DNA of 64,000 nt from a virus. The notes under the pieces are model-generated. The model ran no database searches, was not told the DNA's origin, and saw nothing but the letters and a program-made list of their open reading frames with translations. The position numbers and the translations under genes were made by a program. The stretch is from positions 1 to 64,000 of the IMG/VR virus record IMGVR_UViG_3300036770_003657; one strand, given 5' to 3'. Position 1 is the first letter of the stretch; each line of letters begins with the position of its first letter. This document shows positions 7,751 through 13,940 of this stretch, piece by piece.

Positions 7751-7990
7751 ATGGGACGCAATAGTTTAGAACTACAAATGATGGCCATGGCTATAAATCA
7801 GGTTATTGGCCTATGCTATGATCAACGTGTTACTACCACTCTACGTGACGTATTCCTATTATTACGCACCCCAGAAGAATATTGGATTGGAGAATGGGGC
7901 CTAGACGACCCCATTGTAATCAACAATGACCAAGACCTAATTACTACTAGGGATGAGATACTAGCGAGGTTTGGTACTCCTAGGCATTGA
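7751..7990 (+). CDS. Hypothetical protein, 79 aa
   Basis: Helical N-terminal half (LELQMMAMAINQVIGLCYD), then EYWIGEWGLDDP. Last gene of the glycosyltransferase operon; its 3' end overlaps the convergent hemB by 11 bases. Function unknown. Confidence 0.6.
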   Translation: MGRNSLELQMMAMAINQVIGLCYDQRVTTTLRDVFLLLRTPEEYWIGEWGLDDPIVINNDQDLITTRDEILARFGTPRH

Positions 7991-8981
7991 GTATCCTAGC
8001 ACAATCTAAAGCACAATAGGTCAGGATTCCATCTGCTCCAGCTCTCCTGAACGCTGTCATAATCTCCATCATGGCCTTATCATAATCTAAATACCCAGCA
8101 AGACTAGCAGCCCTTAACATAGCATACTCACCTGACACATGATACACATAGGTGGGATAATTAAAACGATCCTTTACCCTACGCACAATGTCCAAATAGG
8201 GTAACCCTGGCTTAATCATTACCATATCCGCCCCTTCATTGATATCCATTTCCACTTCCCTTAGTGCTTCATCAGTGTTGGCATAATCCATTTGATACTG
8301 CTTTTTATCTGTAGTACCCAATGCACTAGCACTGCCCACAGCACCCCTAAATGGTGCATAGAACGACGACGCATACTTGGCACTATAACTCATGATCATG
8401 GCATGCACCTTAGATCCATGCCCTGTCTCTAACATACGACGTATGTGCCCAATACGCCCATCCATCATGTCACTGGGCGCTAGGATGTCACATCCCGCTT
8501 CTACTAACACCTGACTCATTATGACTAACTGACGCACTGTGAGATCATTTTGTAAATAACCATTGAGATCTGGTATTCCATCCTGCCCATGATCAGTATA
8601 TGGATCCAATGCTACATCACAGATAATACCCAAACTGGGAAATCTCGTCTTAATATCATGTACAACTGTGGGTATGAGCCCCAATGGATTGATTGCTTCC
8701 GACCCCTCATGATCCTTCTTACTACTATCTATATAAGGGAATAAGGCTATGGCAGGTATGCCCAAGTCTACACATTCTGCACACAATATGAATAACTGGT
8801 CTGGCGTATATCTATATACTCCAGGCATGTTTGATATCTCTTCCTTTATACCTATACCCTCACGTACAAATACAGGTAATACGAGATTACGCACACTTAG
8901 ATCAGTTTCCTGTACCATACTGCGAACCCACGCACTACGACGTACTCTACGGCTACGGTGTAATGGATATTCTAAACGCAT
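7980..8981 (-). CDS. hemB: Delta-aminolevulinic acid dehydratase (porphobilinogen synthase)
   Basis: 333 residues, full family length. HemB condenses two 5-aminolevulinate molecules to porphobilinogen in tetrapyrrole (heme) synthesis. The two Schiff-base lysines are present: K202 in SYSAKYASSFY and K257 in MVMIKPGLPYL. In the metal site (residues 121-135, CDVALDPYTDHGQDG) the zinc-ligand cysteine of the DxCLxxYTxHG motif is alanine, as in magnesium-type alphaproteobacterial enzymes. The quaternary-arm N-terminus with RxRRSxWVRxM is intact. The gene stands alone on the minus strand between plus-strand operons, so it looks like an acquired host gene, and no catalytic residue is lost. Confidence 0.95.
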   Translation of the reverse strand: MRLEYPLHRSRRVRRSAWVRSMVQETDLSVRNLVLPVFVREGIGIKEEISNMPGVYRYTPDQLFILCAECVDLGIPAIALFPYIDSSKKDHEGSEAINPLGLIPTVVHDIKTRFPSLGIICDVALDPYTDHGQDGIPDLNGYLQNDLTVRQLVIMSQVLVEAGCDILAPSDMMDGRIGHIRRMLETGHGSKVHAMIMSYSAKYASSFYAPFRGAVGSASALGTTDKKQYQMDYANTDEALREVEMDINEGADMVMIKPGLPYLDIVRRVKDRFNYPTYVYHVSGEYAMLRAASLAGYLDYDKAMMEIMTAFRRAGADGILTYCALDCARILNA

Positions 8982-9010
8982 ATTAACTCCAAATTAAACT
9001 ACTATTTAAT

Positions 9011-9234
9011 GGTCTAGCTGTAGGGCCTATAAATATATACATGCCCAAATACTTCTATACCTATCACACAGCTTGGTACACACTACTCATAATCCTATTA
9101 CTTAGAATAGACTGGCTGGCTCTATTGACTCTACATATACTACTAGTATACTCAGTGATGAAGTACTAATGGTCTAGCTGTGGGTATTAAGCCTAGCACA
9201 CTACACACACTATATACAATAAAGGTCTAGCTGT
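9011..9234 (+). repeat. Three copies of the 11-mer GGTCTAGCTGT
   Basis: Exact copies at 9011-9021, 9171-9181 and 9224-9234, with a fourth at 4237-4247 inside a promoter spacer. The second and third are followed by GGGTAT. Each precedes a small gene or an AT-rich TATA-like hexamer 13-17 bases from the start of the box. It may be a middle-promoter activator box; that is inference. Confidence 0.6.
9041..9169 (+). CDS. Small membrane protein, 42 aa
   Basis: Two hydrophobic stretches (YTLLIILLLRIDWLALLTL and HILLVYSV) in a 42-codon frame. No Shine-Dalgarno is visible; the frame begins shortly after a TATAAATA sequence. It lies between two copies of the 11-mer box. Moderate support. Confidence 0.45.
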   Translation: MPKYFYTYHTAWYTLLIILLLRIDWLALLTLHILLVYSVMKY

Positions 9235-9259
9235 GGGTATACGCACTAGGAGAATACTT

Positions 9260-9403
9260 ATGGAACTCTGGCTTATAATAATGATTATTACGGCTATAAT
9301 AGCACTACTGGGCATCATGGCTACTTGGACCAGCTATACTATAGATCGAATAGAACAAGAACAAGATGGCCAACCCTATAAACACTGGAGAGAACTACTA
9401 TGA
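9260..9403 (+). CDS. Small membrane protein, 47 aa
   Basis: AGGAG precedes the ATG at good distance. Residues 3-25 are a transmembrane helix (LWLIIMIITAIIALLGIMA) and the rest is polar (IEQEQDGQPYKHWRELL). ATGA-coupled to the next gene. Confidence 0.6.
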   Translation: MELWLIIMIITAIIALLGIMATWTSYTIDRIEQEQDGQPYKHWRELL

Positions 9404-9525
9404 TGAACAATGACGAAATATTTGGTGTGATCATTTTTGTTGGCTTGATTTGGCTGATTTTAACAACTGTGAAATTGAGTGGTACAAAGAACGACGATGA
9501 ATTTAAGAGCACTAAAAAGGATTGA
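9400..9525 (+). CDS. Small membrane protein, 41 aa
   Basis: One hydrophobic helix (IFGVIIFVGLIWLILTTV) then a charged tail. Coupled to the previous gene by ATGATG. Its TGA stop lies inside the -35 hexamer of the next promoter. Confidence 0.55.
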   Translation: MMNNDEIFGVIIFVGLIWLILTTVKLSGTKNDDEFKSTKKD

Positions 9526-9550
9526 CAACTGACCAGAAACCATGTATTAT
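9522..9550 (+). promoter_or_regulatory. Sigma70-type promoter
   Basis: TTGACA (9522-9527), 17-bp spacer, TATTAT (9545-9550); the gene at 9582 follows with AGGACG as ribosome site. Confidence 0.7.
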
Positions 9551-9581
9551 ATACACACTTAACACACACATAGGACGCAAA

Positions 9582-9728
9582 ATGAACCAATATTTTACTT
9601 GGATACTGATCAAGAGCACAAGCCAACATGTCAAAGTCTATTGTATGGCTGAAAACATAGATCAGGCCAATGCCATGTTTAGAGCGCAATACGGTAGGCA
9701 GATACTACACGGCGCGGCTCCAGTCTAA
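9582..9728 (+). CDS. Hypothetical protein, 48 aa
   Basis: Begins MNQYFTWILIKSTSQHVKVY and looks like a small beta-alpha-beta domain (ENIDQANAMFRAQYG helix). Its promoter and ribosome site support it. No known function. Confidence 0.6.
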   Translation: MNQYFTWILIKSTSQHVKVYCMAENIDQANAMFRAQYGRQILHGAAPV

Positions 9729-9872
9729 TGAGAAGATATATAGGCTGGGTAGGGTCTACACAATGAACACGATATACAGAATGAGTATTTTTGCATAGTG
9801 GCCCGAGACCTCCCTCCACTCTTTTCTAACCCTGTTACCACCGTAGAAACCACCCTGTCTTAGACGTCAAAA

Positions 9873-9924
9873 CCAAAAAAAGGTTGCACTTTTTCACACT
9901 TTTTCACACTTTTCTACACCTTTT
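9873..9924. other. Helically phased A/T-tracts (probable bent DNA)
   Basis: T-tracts start at 9890, 9900, 9910 and 9921, spaced 10, 10 and 11 bases apart, after an A-tract at about 9874-9881. The repeated unit is CACACTTTTT. Phased tracts of this kind bend DNA and often flank origins or promoters. Confidence 0.55.
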
Positions 9925-9943
9925 AGACCGATAAATACCCAGC

Positions 9944-10025
9944 GACAGGCCTTGTAACCTGTCCAGGAGGCATCCCAGCCCTGGAAATTCACGCGGCAGC
10001 ATAGCACCGTTTGGCATACTGGGAT
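9944..10025 (+). ncRNA. Candidate structured RNA element
   Basis: GACAGG (9944-9949) pairs with CCTGTC (9958-9963), and ATCCCAG (9972-9978) pairs with CTGGGAT (10019-10025), enclosing about 40 bases. A GATAAATA sequence (9930-9937), similar to T4-type late promoters, lies just upstream. Whether it is transcribed is unknown. Confidence 0.35.
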
Positions 10026-10107
10026 TCAAAAACCAAATCTACCCCCTGTTATAGAAAGATTAACGAATCCTCCTGTCAACCAAAACCATAATCCCGTCCA
10101 GGTTATT

Positions 10108-10164
10108 CGTTGTATAAGAACAACAGGTGTTGTGATTTCACTACAGTGTTGTATAAGAGCAACA
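10108..10164. promoter_or_regulatory. Two TGTTGT-N6-ACAACA operator-like boxes
   Basis: Boxes at 10108-10125 (CGTTGT-N6-ACAACA) and 10147-10164 (TGTTGT-N6-GCAACA), both with ATAAGA as the N6 and followed by GGTGTTGTGA, so a unit of about 28 bases is directly repeated 39 bases apart. Confidence 0.5.
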
Positions 10165-10279
10165 GGTGTTGTGAAAGAGCCACAGGCGAGTGCGGCGGCG
10201 GTGTGGCGGAAATACAACAGAATCTTGTGGATTTTTCGTTTTCAAATTCCAATATAGATAGTATAATGAACGCCTAGAC

Positions 10280-10297
10280 TGTTGTATTATTACAACA
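10280..10297. promoter_or_regulatory. Palindromic operator-like box
   Basis: TGTTGTATTATTACAACA is a perfect inverted repeat (7-bp arms, 4-base centre). It ends exactly 14 bases before the -35 hexamer of the promoter at 10312. Confidence 0.6.
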
Positions 10298-10311
10298 AAT
10301 ACCCCTACAGT

Positions 10312-10340
10312 TTGACAGGTCTTTAGAGCTGTACTATAAT
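10312..10340 (+). promoter_or_regulatory. Early promoter, TTGACAGGTCTTT family
   Basis: TTGACA (10312-10317), 17-bp spacer starting GGTCTTTAGAGC, TATAAT (10335-10340). No gene intervenes before the next promoter at 10444, so the two act in tandem or the short transcript contains the palindromes at 10386-10424. Confidence 0.8.
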
Positions 10341-10385
10341 AGAGACATGCTAGTAAAAAACGACACAAAAAAAACGACACAGTCG

Positions 10386-10424
10386 TGTTGTATACATACG
10401 ACACTGTGTTGTACACTAGCAACG
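10386..10424. promoter_or_regulatory. Two degenerate TGTTGT-N6-ACAACA boxes
   Basis: TGTTGT-ATACAT-ACGACA (10386-10403) and TGTTGT-ACACTA-GCAACG (10407-10424), offset by 21 bases, i.e. two helical turns, just upstream of the promoter at 10444. Confidence 0.5.
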
Positions 10425-10443
10425 ACGTTAAAGACCCTACAGA

Positions 10444-10472
10444 TTGACAGGTCTTTGGACCCAGTGTATAAT
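10444..10472 (+). promoter_or_regulatory. Early promoter, TTGACAGGTCTTT family
   Basis: TTGACA (10444-10449), 17-bp spacer, TATAAT (10467-10472), leader AAAGGAGCGAAG before the ATG at 10501. Confidence 0.85.
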
Positions 10473-10500
10473 GCTTTTATTGTAAACAAAAGGAGCGAAG

Positions 10501-10797
10501 ATGCAAAATTCATTAAGCGCAGACTATTCAGCAGAATTTGAGCTTATGTACAATGAGAGCATAGAAGTAGACGTAGACGATATTGCACATGAGCTCACTG
10601 TTCGCTTTGAGCAAGAGTTCGCAGACTACTTAAGGGGCTGTGACAGTGAAGACGTAGGTGCTGTTATTATATACAGACGTGGAGGAGAAGAAGTTGCGTT
10701 CTTTGACTATGAGAACATGCACGGTAGCGTCTATGAGCTAGGACACAAAAGAGCCAGCGAGACTAGCATAGAGTGGGCAGAACGTGTGGGACTATAA
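10501..10797 (+). CDS. Acidic hypothetical protein, 98 aa
   Basis: Rich in Asp and Glu (VDVDDIAHELTVRFEQEFADYL), probably a mixed alpha/beta domain. Single gene between two early promoters with a GGAGCGAAG ribosome site. Small acidic early phage proteins often inhibit host enzymes or mimic DNA, but nothing specific is visible. Confidence 0.75.
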   Translation: MQNSLSADYSAEFELMYNESIEVDVDDIAHELTVRFEQEFADYLRGCDSEDVGAVIIYRRGGEEVAFFDYENMHGSVYELGHKRASETSIEWAERVGL

Positions 10798-10809
10798 AGA
10801 CCTGACAAC

Positions 10810-10838
10810 TTGACAGGTCTTTAGAAGGCCTGTATAAT
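10810..10838 (+). promoter_or_regulatory. Early promoter, TTGACAGGTCTTT family
   Basis: TTGACA (10810-10815), 17-bp spacer GGTCTTTAGAAGGCCTG, TATAAT (10833-10838). The spacer is identical to that of the promoters at 11109 and 16805. Confidence 0.85.
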
Positions 10839-10868
10839 GCTTGTATTGTAAACAAAAGGAGCGAAGAA

Positions 10869-11099
10869 ATGCGTGGACCCAATATGTCATATTGTATGTG
10901 CGAGAACACTCTGCTGGCCTTGCACCAAGTCATAGCAGCAATGAAAGAAGAAGGCCCTATGTTCTTAAACGATCTTAGCCGTAGTGAGCGGGAGAGCTTT
11001 GAAGAGCTGTTTAATGCTTGTGAGACCTTTGTAAACCATGCGGATGAGTTGATTGCGGGTGAGGAGGAGTTGGAACTTAGCCCCTATGAGGACGAATAA
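10869..11099 (+). CDS. Acidic hypothetical protein, 76 aa
   Basis: Helical, acidic C-terminus (ELIAGEEELELSPYEDE). ATG preceded by GGAGCGAAGAA; an internal ATG at residue 6 is possible. Monocistronic early gene of unknown function. Confidence 0.7.
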   Translation: MRGPNMSYCMCENTLLALHQVIAAMKEEGPMFLNDLSRSERESFEELFNACETFVNHADELIAGEEELELSPYEDE

Positions 11100-11108
11100 C
11101 CTTATAGG

Positions 11109-11137
11109 TTGACAGGTCTTTAGAAGGCCTGTATAAT
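11109..11137 (+). promoter_or_regulatory. Early promoter, TTGACAGGTCTTT family
   Basis: TTGACA (11109-11114), 17-bp spacer, TATAAT (11132-11137). Its leader carries GGAGCGAAT (11158-11166), the exact complement of the hairpin loops at 13796 and 13823. Heads a six-gene operon. Confidence 0.85.
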
Positions 11138-11166
11138 ATGGGTATAGTAGATAACAAGGAGCGAAT

Positions 11167-11319
11167 ATGAAGTATGCTTGTTGGAGTGTAGTAGGTGGAT
11201 GGGTCACAGCCCTTGTCAATGGTGAGGGTGAGGTCAATGAGTTCATTGGCCCTGTGTTTAATAGTATAACAGATCTTTGGAAGTGGCAGCGTGCTAACCT
11301 TTACGGGGAGATGGCATAA
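11167..11319 (+). CDS. Hypothetical protein, 50 aa
   Basis: Begins MKYACWSVVGGWVTALVNGE and ends NLYGEMA. The ATG directly follows GGAGCGAAT; the stop shares a base with the next ATG (TAATG). First gene of the operon. Confidence 0.65.
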   Translation: MKYACWSVVGGWVTALVNGEGEVNEFIGPVFNSITDLWKWQRANLYGEMA

Positions 11320-11504
11320 TGGTTAGGGTAATCACTAACAGTTTGGGCAGTGGAGATTGGGTCATTGTGCAGGCGGGCTCAGAGACCTTGCACGAAGGAC
11401 ATAGAGTTGCTGCTATTGATCTTGTAATGATCCTACAGAATTTGGGCATACACTCAGAGCTTGTTGAGTGTAAAGACAGCGAAATGGAAGATGGAGCATA
11501 CTAA
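11319..11504 (+). CDS. Hypothetical protein, 61 aa
   Basis: Small alpha/beta protein (GDWVIVQAGSETLHEGHRVA, then AIDLVMILQNLGIHSELVEC). Start overlaps the preceding stop. No recognised family. Confidence 0.65.
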   Translation: MVRVITNSLGSGDWVIVQAGSETLHEGHRVAAIDLVMILQNLGIHSELVECKDSEMEDGAY

Positions 11505-11505
11505 A

Positions 11506-11745
11506 ATGGTATTGGCAGAAGACATTGAAATCCTTAGCACATTCACCGCAGCAGACTTGACTGAGGGTATTAGGCTCAGTGGCTATAAGGGTGATAGGTT
11601 TATAACGGCCAAGTTCTTAGGCATCACTAACAGTGGCCAGTTCTGCTATAGTGTAACTTATAAGGCTCTGGACCAGTGCATAGAGCGCACTAAGGTCTTT
11701 GTAGACGTAGACCCAGAGACGGGTGCAACTAGAGTGGATTATTAA
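11506..11745 (+). CDS. Hypothetical protein, 79 aa
   Basis: Beta-rich small protein (GDRFITAKFLGITNSGQFCY, VFVDVDPETGATRVDY). The ATG at 11506 is chosen because it follows the previous stop by one base; an upstream in-frame TTG lies inside that gene. Confidence 0.65.
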   Translation: MVLAEDIEILSTFTAADLTEGIRLSGYKGDRFITAKFLGITNSGQFCYSVTYKALDQCIERTKVFVDVDPETGATRVDY

Positions 11746-11746
11746 G

Positions 11747-11893
11747 ATGGATACAGAACTTGTAGAGTTGATTGAAAAGGTCATAGAGCAGATCAAATGG
11801 GACTTTGAGTTGGGACAGACAGAGGACTTGGAGATCCTACTAGCCCAATGCCCTAAAGAATACTTGAGAGATTACTTGCCCGAAGGAGAGTGA
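11747..11893 (+). CDS. Acidic helical protein, 48 aa
   Basis: Starts one base after the preceding stop and encodes an acidic helical protein (MDTELVELIEKVIEQIKWDF). Supported by operon position and GGAGAG before the next gene. Confidence 0.6.
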   Translation: MDTELVELIEKVIEQIKWDFELGQTEDLEILLAQCPKEYLRDYLPEGE

Positions 11894-11894
11894 T

Positions 11895-12065
11895 ATGGAG
11901 TTCCTACAAAGAGCAGAACGGTATGCTGAGGCCCGTGGAGATGACATGTTTTTTAAATGGGTATACTCAAACCACAGGGAATATAACGATGTCGCCGATT
12001 CGGTGTGGAAGACACTGAGTTATCTTTATGGCAATCAGGTGGCAGACCTGTTGGAATTTCAATAA
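11895..12065 (+). CDS. Hypothetical protein, 56 aa
   Basis: Fifty-six codons (MEFLQRAERYAEARGDDMFF start), with AAGGAGAG upstream, in the same operon. Helical; no known family. Confidence 0.6.
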   Translation: MEFLQRAERYAEARGDDMFFKWVYSNHREYNDVADSVWKTLSYLYGNQVADLLEFQ

Positions 12066-12078
12066 TTAGGAGAGCGAG

Positions 12079-12231
12079 ATGAGTGGAGTCCTACATAGAG
12101 TAGACGTAGTGGTCAGTCTGTGGATTGATGAGGACGCAGACCCTACGTGGGTAGTGCAGGAGATGGACTATGAGTTCCGTCACCCTGACATCAAAGAAAC
12201 AGAAATTAGGGATGTCATCACAGAGTTCTAA
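12079..12231 (+). CDS. Hypothetical protein, 50 aa
   Basis: Preceded by AGGAGAGCGAG. Contains VDVVVSLWIDEDADPTWVVQ, a pattern typical of small beta proteins, and ends DVITEF. Last gene before the next promoter. Confidence 0.6.
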   Translation: MSGVLHRVDVVVSLWIDEDADPTWVVQEMDYEFRHPDIKETEIRDVITEF

Positions 12232-12243
12232 AGACCACATAGG

Positions 12244-12272
12244 TTGACAGGTCTTTGGAGCGGTGCTATAAT
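12244..12272 (+). promoter_or_regulatory. Early promoter, TTGACAGGTCTTT family
   Basis: TTGACA (12244-12249), 17-bp spacer, TATAAT (12267-12272); leader AAGGAGCAAAG. Confidence 0.85.
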
Positions 12273-12301
12273 ATGAACATACTGTTAAACAAGGAGCAAA
12301 G

Positions 12302-12703
12302 ATGGGAACTAGAGCGCTAACTTTTGTATACGATGAGCGGGGCAATGCCGTAGTCAACCTCTATCGCCAGTTTGATGGCTACATAGCGGGACACGGAGCA
12401 GAACTTGCTGAGTTCCTCAATGGGCTCACACTGGTCAATGGCTTTGGTCGTGAGGAAAAGGGCATTGCTAATGGTATGGGCTGTTTGGCTGCTCAAATGA
12501 TTGCTCACTTCAAAGATAGTGTAGGTGGCTTTTATATCCACGCAGTCACAGAAAAGGACTGTGGTCAGGACTATGAATACCATGTATACCGGGACAGAGT
12601 TGAGGTGTTAGGTCCAGGCAGCATATTCAATCCAGGACCCAATGACCTAGTGTTCAAAGGCACTTGGGCTGAGTTCGCAGAGCATTGCAAGGTCTCAGCA
12701 TAA
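12302..12703 (+). CDS. Conserved phage protein (MGTRALTFVYDE type), 133 aa
   Basis: MGTRALTFVYDERG followed by NLYRQFDGYIAGHGAELAEFL is a signature I recognise from a widespread phage and bacterial hypothetical family. It reads as a small alpha/beta domain with GHG in the middle. No catalytic activity is established to my knowledge. First gene of a two-gene unit. Confidence 0.75.
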   Translation: MGTRALTFVYDERGNAVVNLYRQFDGYIAGHGAELAEFLNGLTLVNGFGREEKGIANGMGCLAAQMIAHFKDSVGGFYIHAVTEKDCGQDYEYHVYRDRVEVLGPGSIFNPGPNDLVFKGTWAEFAEHCKVSA

Positions 12704-12867
12704 TGGAGATCTACAGAGATGAAACTGGTAGGTACTATGCTTTTGACCCGCAGACGTGTCAACTATGCGCTCTGGAGTCAACAGGCTACACAGATGCGCA
12801 GGAGGAGGCAGATACTGTTTATGGAACGAAGGACTTTGTCGAACTTGTTGACAACTCGCAAGAGTGA
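12703..12867 (+). CDS. Hypothetical protein, 54 aa
   Basis: Starts in TAATG overlap with the preceding stop. MEIYRDETGRYYAFDPQTCQ suggests a small beta hairpin domain; the C-terminal codons contain the -35 of the next promoter. Confidence 0.6.
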   Translation: MEIYRDETGRYYAFDPQTCQLCALESTGYTDAQEEADTVYGTKDFVELVDNSQE

Positions 12868-12876
12868 CTATATAAT
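12848..12876 (+). promoter_or_regulatory. Sigma70-type promoter of the AAA ATPase gene
   Basis: TTGACA (12848-12853), 17-bp spacer, TATAAT (12871-12876), but the spacer differs from the GGTCTTT family. The leader ends in GGAGCGAAC. Confidence 0.75.
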
Positions 12877-12906
12877 TAGTGCTTAATTAATACATAGGAG
12901 CGAACT

Positions 12907-13779
12907 ATGCCAAAGATGATCAACGCACAAGAACTTATGACCAAACCCACAACCTCCAGCTTTGAACTAGAGCCCACCCGCAAAGTACTAAACGAGACAG
13001 ATGACGAGATCATTGATCGCTTACGTGAACGCTTTAGTATCTTAGACGACATGACCCGTGCTGTAAAGAAGGGTGATGTACGTGCAATGATTGTTAGTGG
13101 TCCTCCAGGAGTAGGCAAGAGCTATGGAGTAGAGCGAGTGCTGAGTAGACACGATGTGTTCGCCGATGTAGCACAGGATGAAAAGCTTAAGAAGTATGAG
13201 GTAGTCAAAGGTGCTATGAGTGCCATTGGTCTGTACAAGAAATTGTACGAGTTCAGTGCTAAGAAGAACATCCTTGTGTTCGATGACTGCGACAGTGTAT
13301 TGTTGGATGATCTCAGTTTAAATATCCTTAAGGCTGCACTAGATTCTAGCGCCAAACGTACTATTCATTGGAACACGGATAGCCGCAGCCTACAGAATGA
13401 AGGAGTGCCCAACAAGTTTGAGTTCAAAGGTGGTGCCATCTTCATCACCAACATCAAATTTGAAAACGTTAGGTCAAAGAAGTTGCGTGACCACTTAGAA
13501 GCATTGGAGAGTCGTTGCCATTACTTGGATCTCACTATTGACACTGACAGAGAGAAATTATTACGTATTAGGCAAGTCACGCAAGATCACAACCTTTTTG
13601 AAGTAAATGGCTTTGAGTTTAAGGACTATGAGAAAGATGAGGTCATTGACTTCATTGATGAGAACAAGCATAAGATGCGTGAGATGAGCTTGCGTATGGT
13701 AATCAAAGTGGCAAGCTTGAAGGCCTCTATGCCCAACTGGAAGAGAGTAGCAGCCCTAACCTGCATGAAAAGAGTATAA
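12907..13779 (+). CDS. AAA-type ATPase, 290 aa
   Basis: Walker A GPPGVGKS at residues 65-72 and Walker B ILVFDDCD at 122-129; a likely sensor-1 region follows (GAIFITNI near residue 180) and an arginine-rich stretch RSKKLRDHLEALESRC near 190-205. This is the core of an AAA+ P-loop ATPase of about 290 residues, a type common in T4-like marine phages without assigned role. It could load or remodel a replication or packaging component. It is the largest protein of the early array, has its own promoter, and its 3' UTR holds two identical-loop hairpins that match its own leader (GGAGCGAA). Confidence 0.85.
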   Translation: MPKMINAQELMTKPTTSSFELEPTRKVLNETDDEIIDRLRERFSILDDMTRAVKKGDVRAMIVSGPPGVGKSYGVERVLSRHDVFADVAQDEKLKKYEVVKGAMSAIGLYKKLYEFSAKKNILVFDDCDSVLLDDLSLNILKAALDSSAKRTIHWNTDSRSLQNEGVPNKFEFKGGAIFITNIKFENVRSKKLRDHLEALESRCHYLDLTIDTDREKLLRIRQVTQDHNLFEVNGFEFKDYEKDEVIDFIDENKHKMREMSLRMVIKVASLKASMPNWKRVAALTCMKRV

Positions 13780-13786
13780 TCCCCGT

Positions 13787-13846
13787 AAAAACCTGATTCG
13801 CTCCCAGGTTTTTAGCCCCCCGATTCGCTCCCGGGGGGATTTTTTT
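13787..13846 (+). ncRNA. Tandem hairpins with identical anti-Shine-Dalgarno loops; terminator
   Basis: Hairpin 1: stem AAAAACCTG (13787-13795)/CAGGTTTTT (13805-13813), loop ATTCGCTCC (13796-13804). Hairpin 2: stem CCCCCCG (13816-13822)/CGGGGGG (13832-13838), loop ATTCGCTCC (13823-13831), followed by seven T. The stems are unrelated but the 9-nt loops are identical and are the reverse complement of GGAGCGAAT, the early-gene leader (exact at 11158-11166; eight of nine at 10492, 10858, 12897 and 16853). Hairpin 2 is an excellent intrinsic terminator. I infer a 3'-UTR-derived regulatory RNA as well as a terminator. Confidence 0.75.
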
Positions 13847-13849
13847 GAC

Positions 13850-13867
13850 TGTTGTACGTGTACAACG
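13850..13867. promoter_or_regulatory. Palindromic operator-like box
   Basis: TGTTGT-ACGTGT-ACAACG (7-bp perfect arms GTTGTAC/GTACAAC). It ends exactly 14 bases before the -35 at 13882. Confidence 0.6.
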
Positions 13868-13881
13868 AAAGACCCTACAGG

Positions 13882-13910
13882 TTGACAGGTCTTTGCTTTG
13901 GAGCTATAAT
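13882..13910 (+). promoter_or_regulatory. Early promoter, TTGACAGGTCTTT family
   Basis: TTGACA (13882-13887), 17-bp spacer, TATAAT (13905-13910), leader AAGGAGCAAAAA. Confidence 0.85.
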
Positions 13911-13940
13911 GTGAACATACTGTTAAACAAGGAGCAAAAA

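Larger units (their letters stand above)
9729..10311. other. Long intergenic regulatory region
   Basis: No credible coding frame exceeds about a dozen codons here. The region is more GC-rich than its surroundings and contains phased T-tracts (9873-9924), strong hairpins (9944-10025) and operator-like palindromes (10108-10164, 10280-10297). It ends at the first of the conserved early promoters. It may be a replication origin, a structured RNA locus or a regulatory hub. Confidence 0.6.

Noticed and set aside
9028-9035. TATAAATA as a late promoter of the gene at 9041
   Set aside because: It is only five bases before the start codon, too close for a T4-type late promoter on that strand.
9878-9925. 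CRISPR or iteron array in the TTTTTCACAC repeats
   Set aside because: Only three short units without spacers; better explained as phased T-tracts.
10347-10541. Reading frame of 64 codons between two early promoters
   Set aside because: It crosses a promoter and palindromic boxes, has unusual composition (Cys/Thr repeats) and overlaps the better supported gene at 10501.
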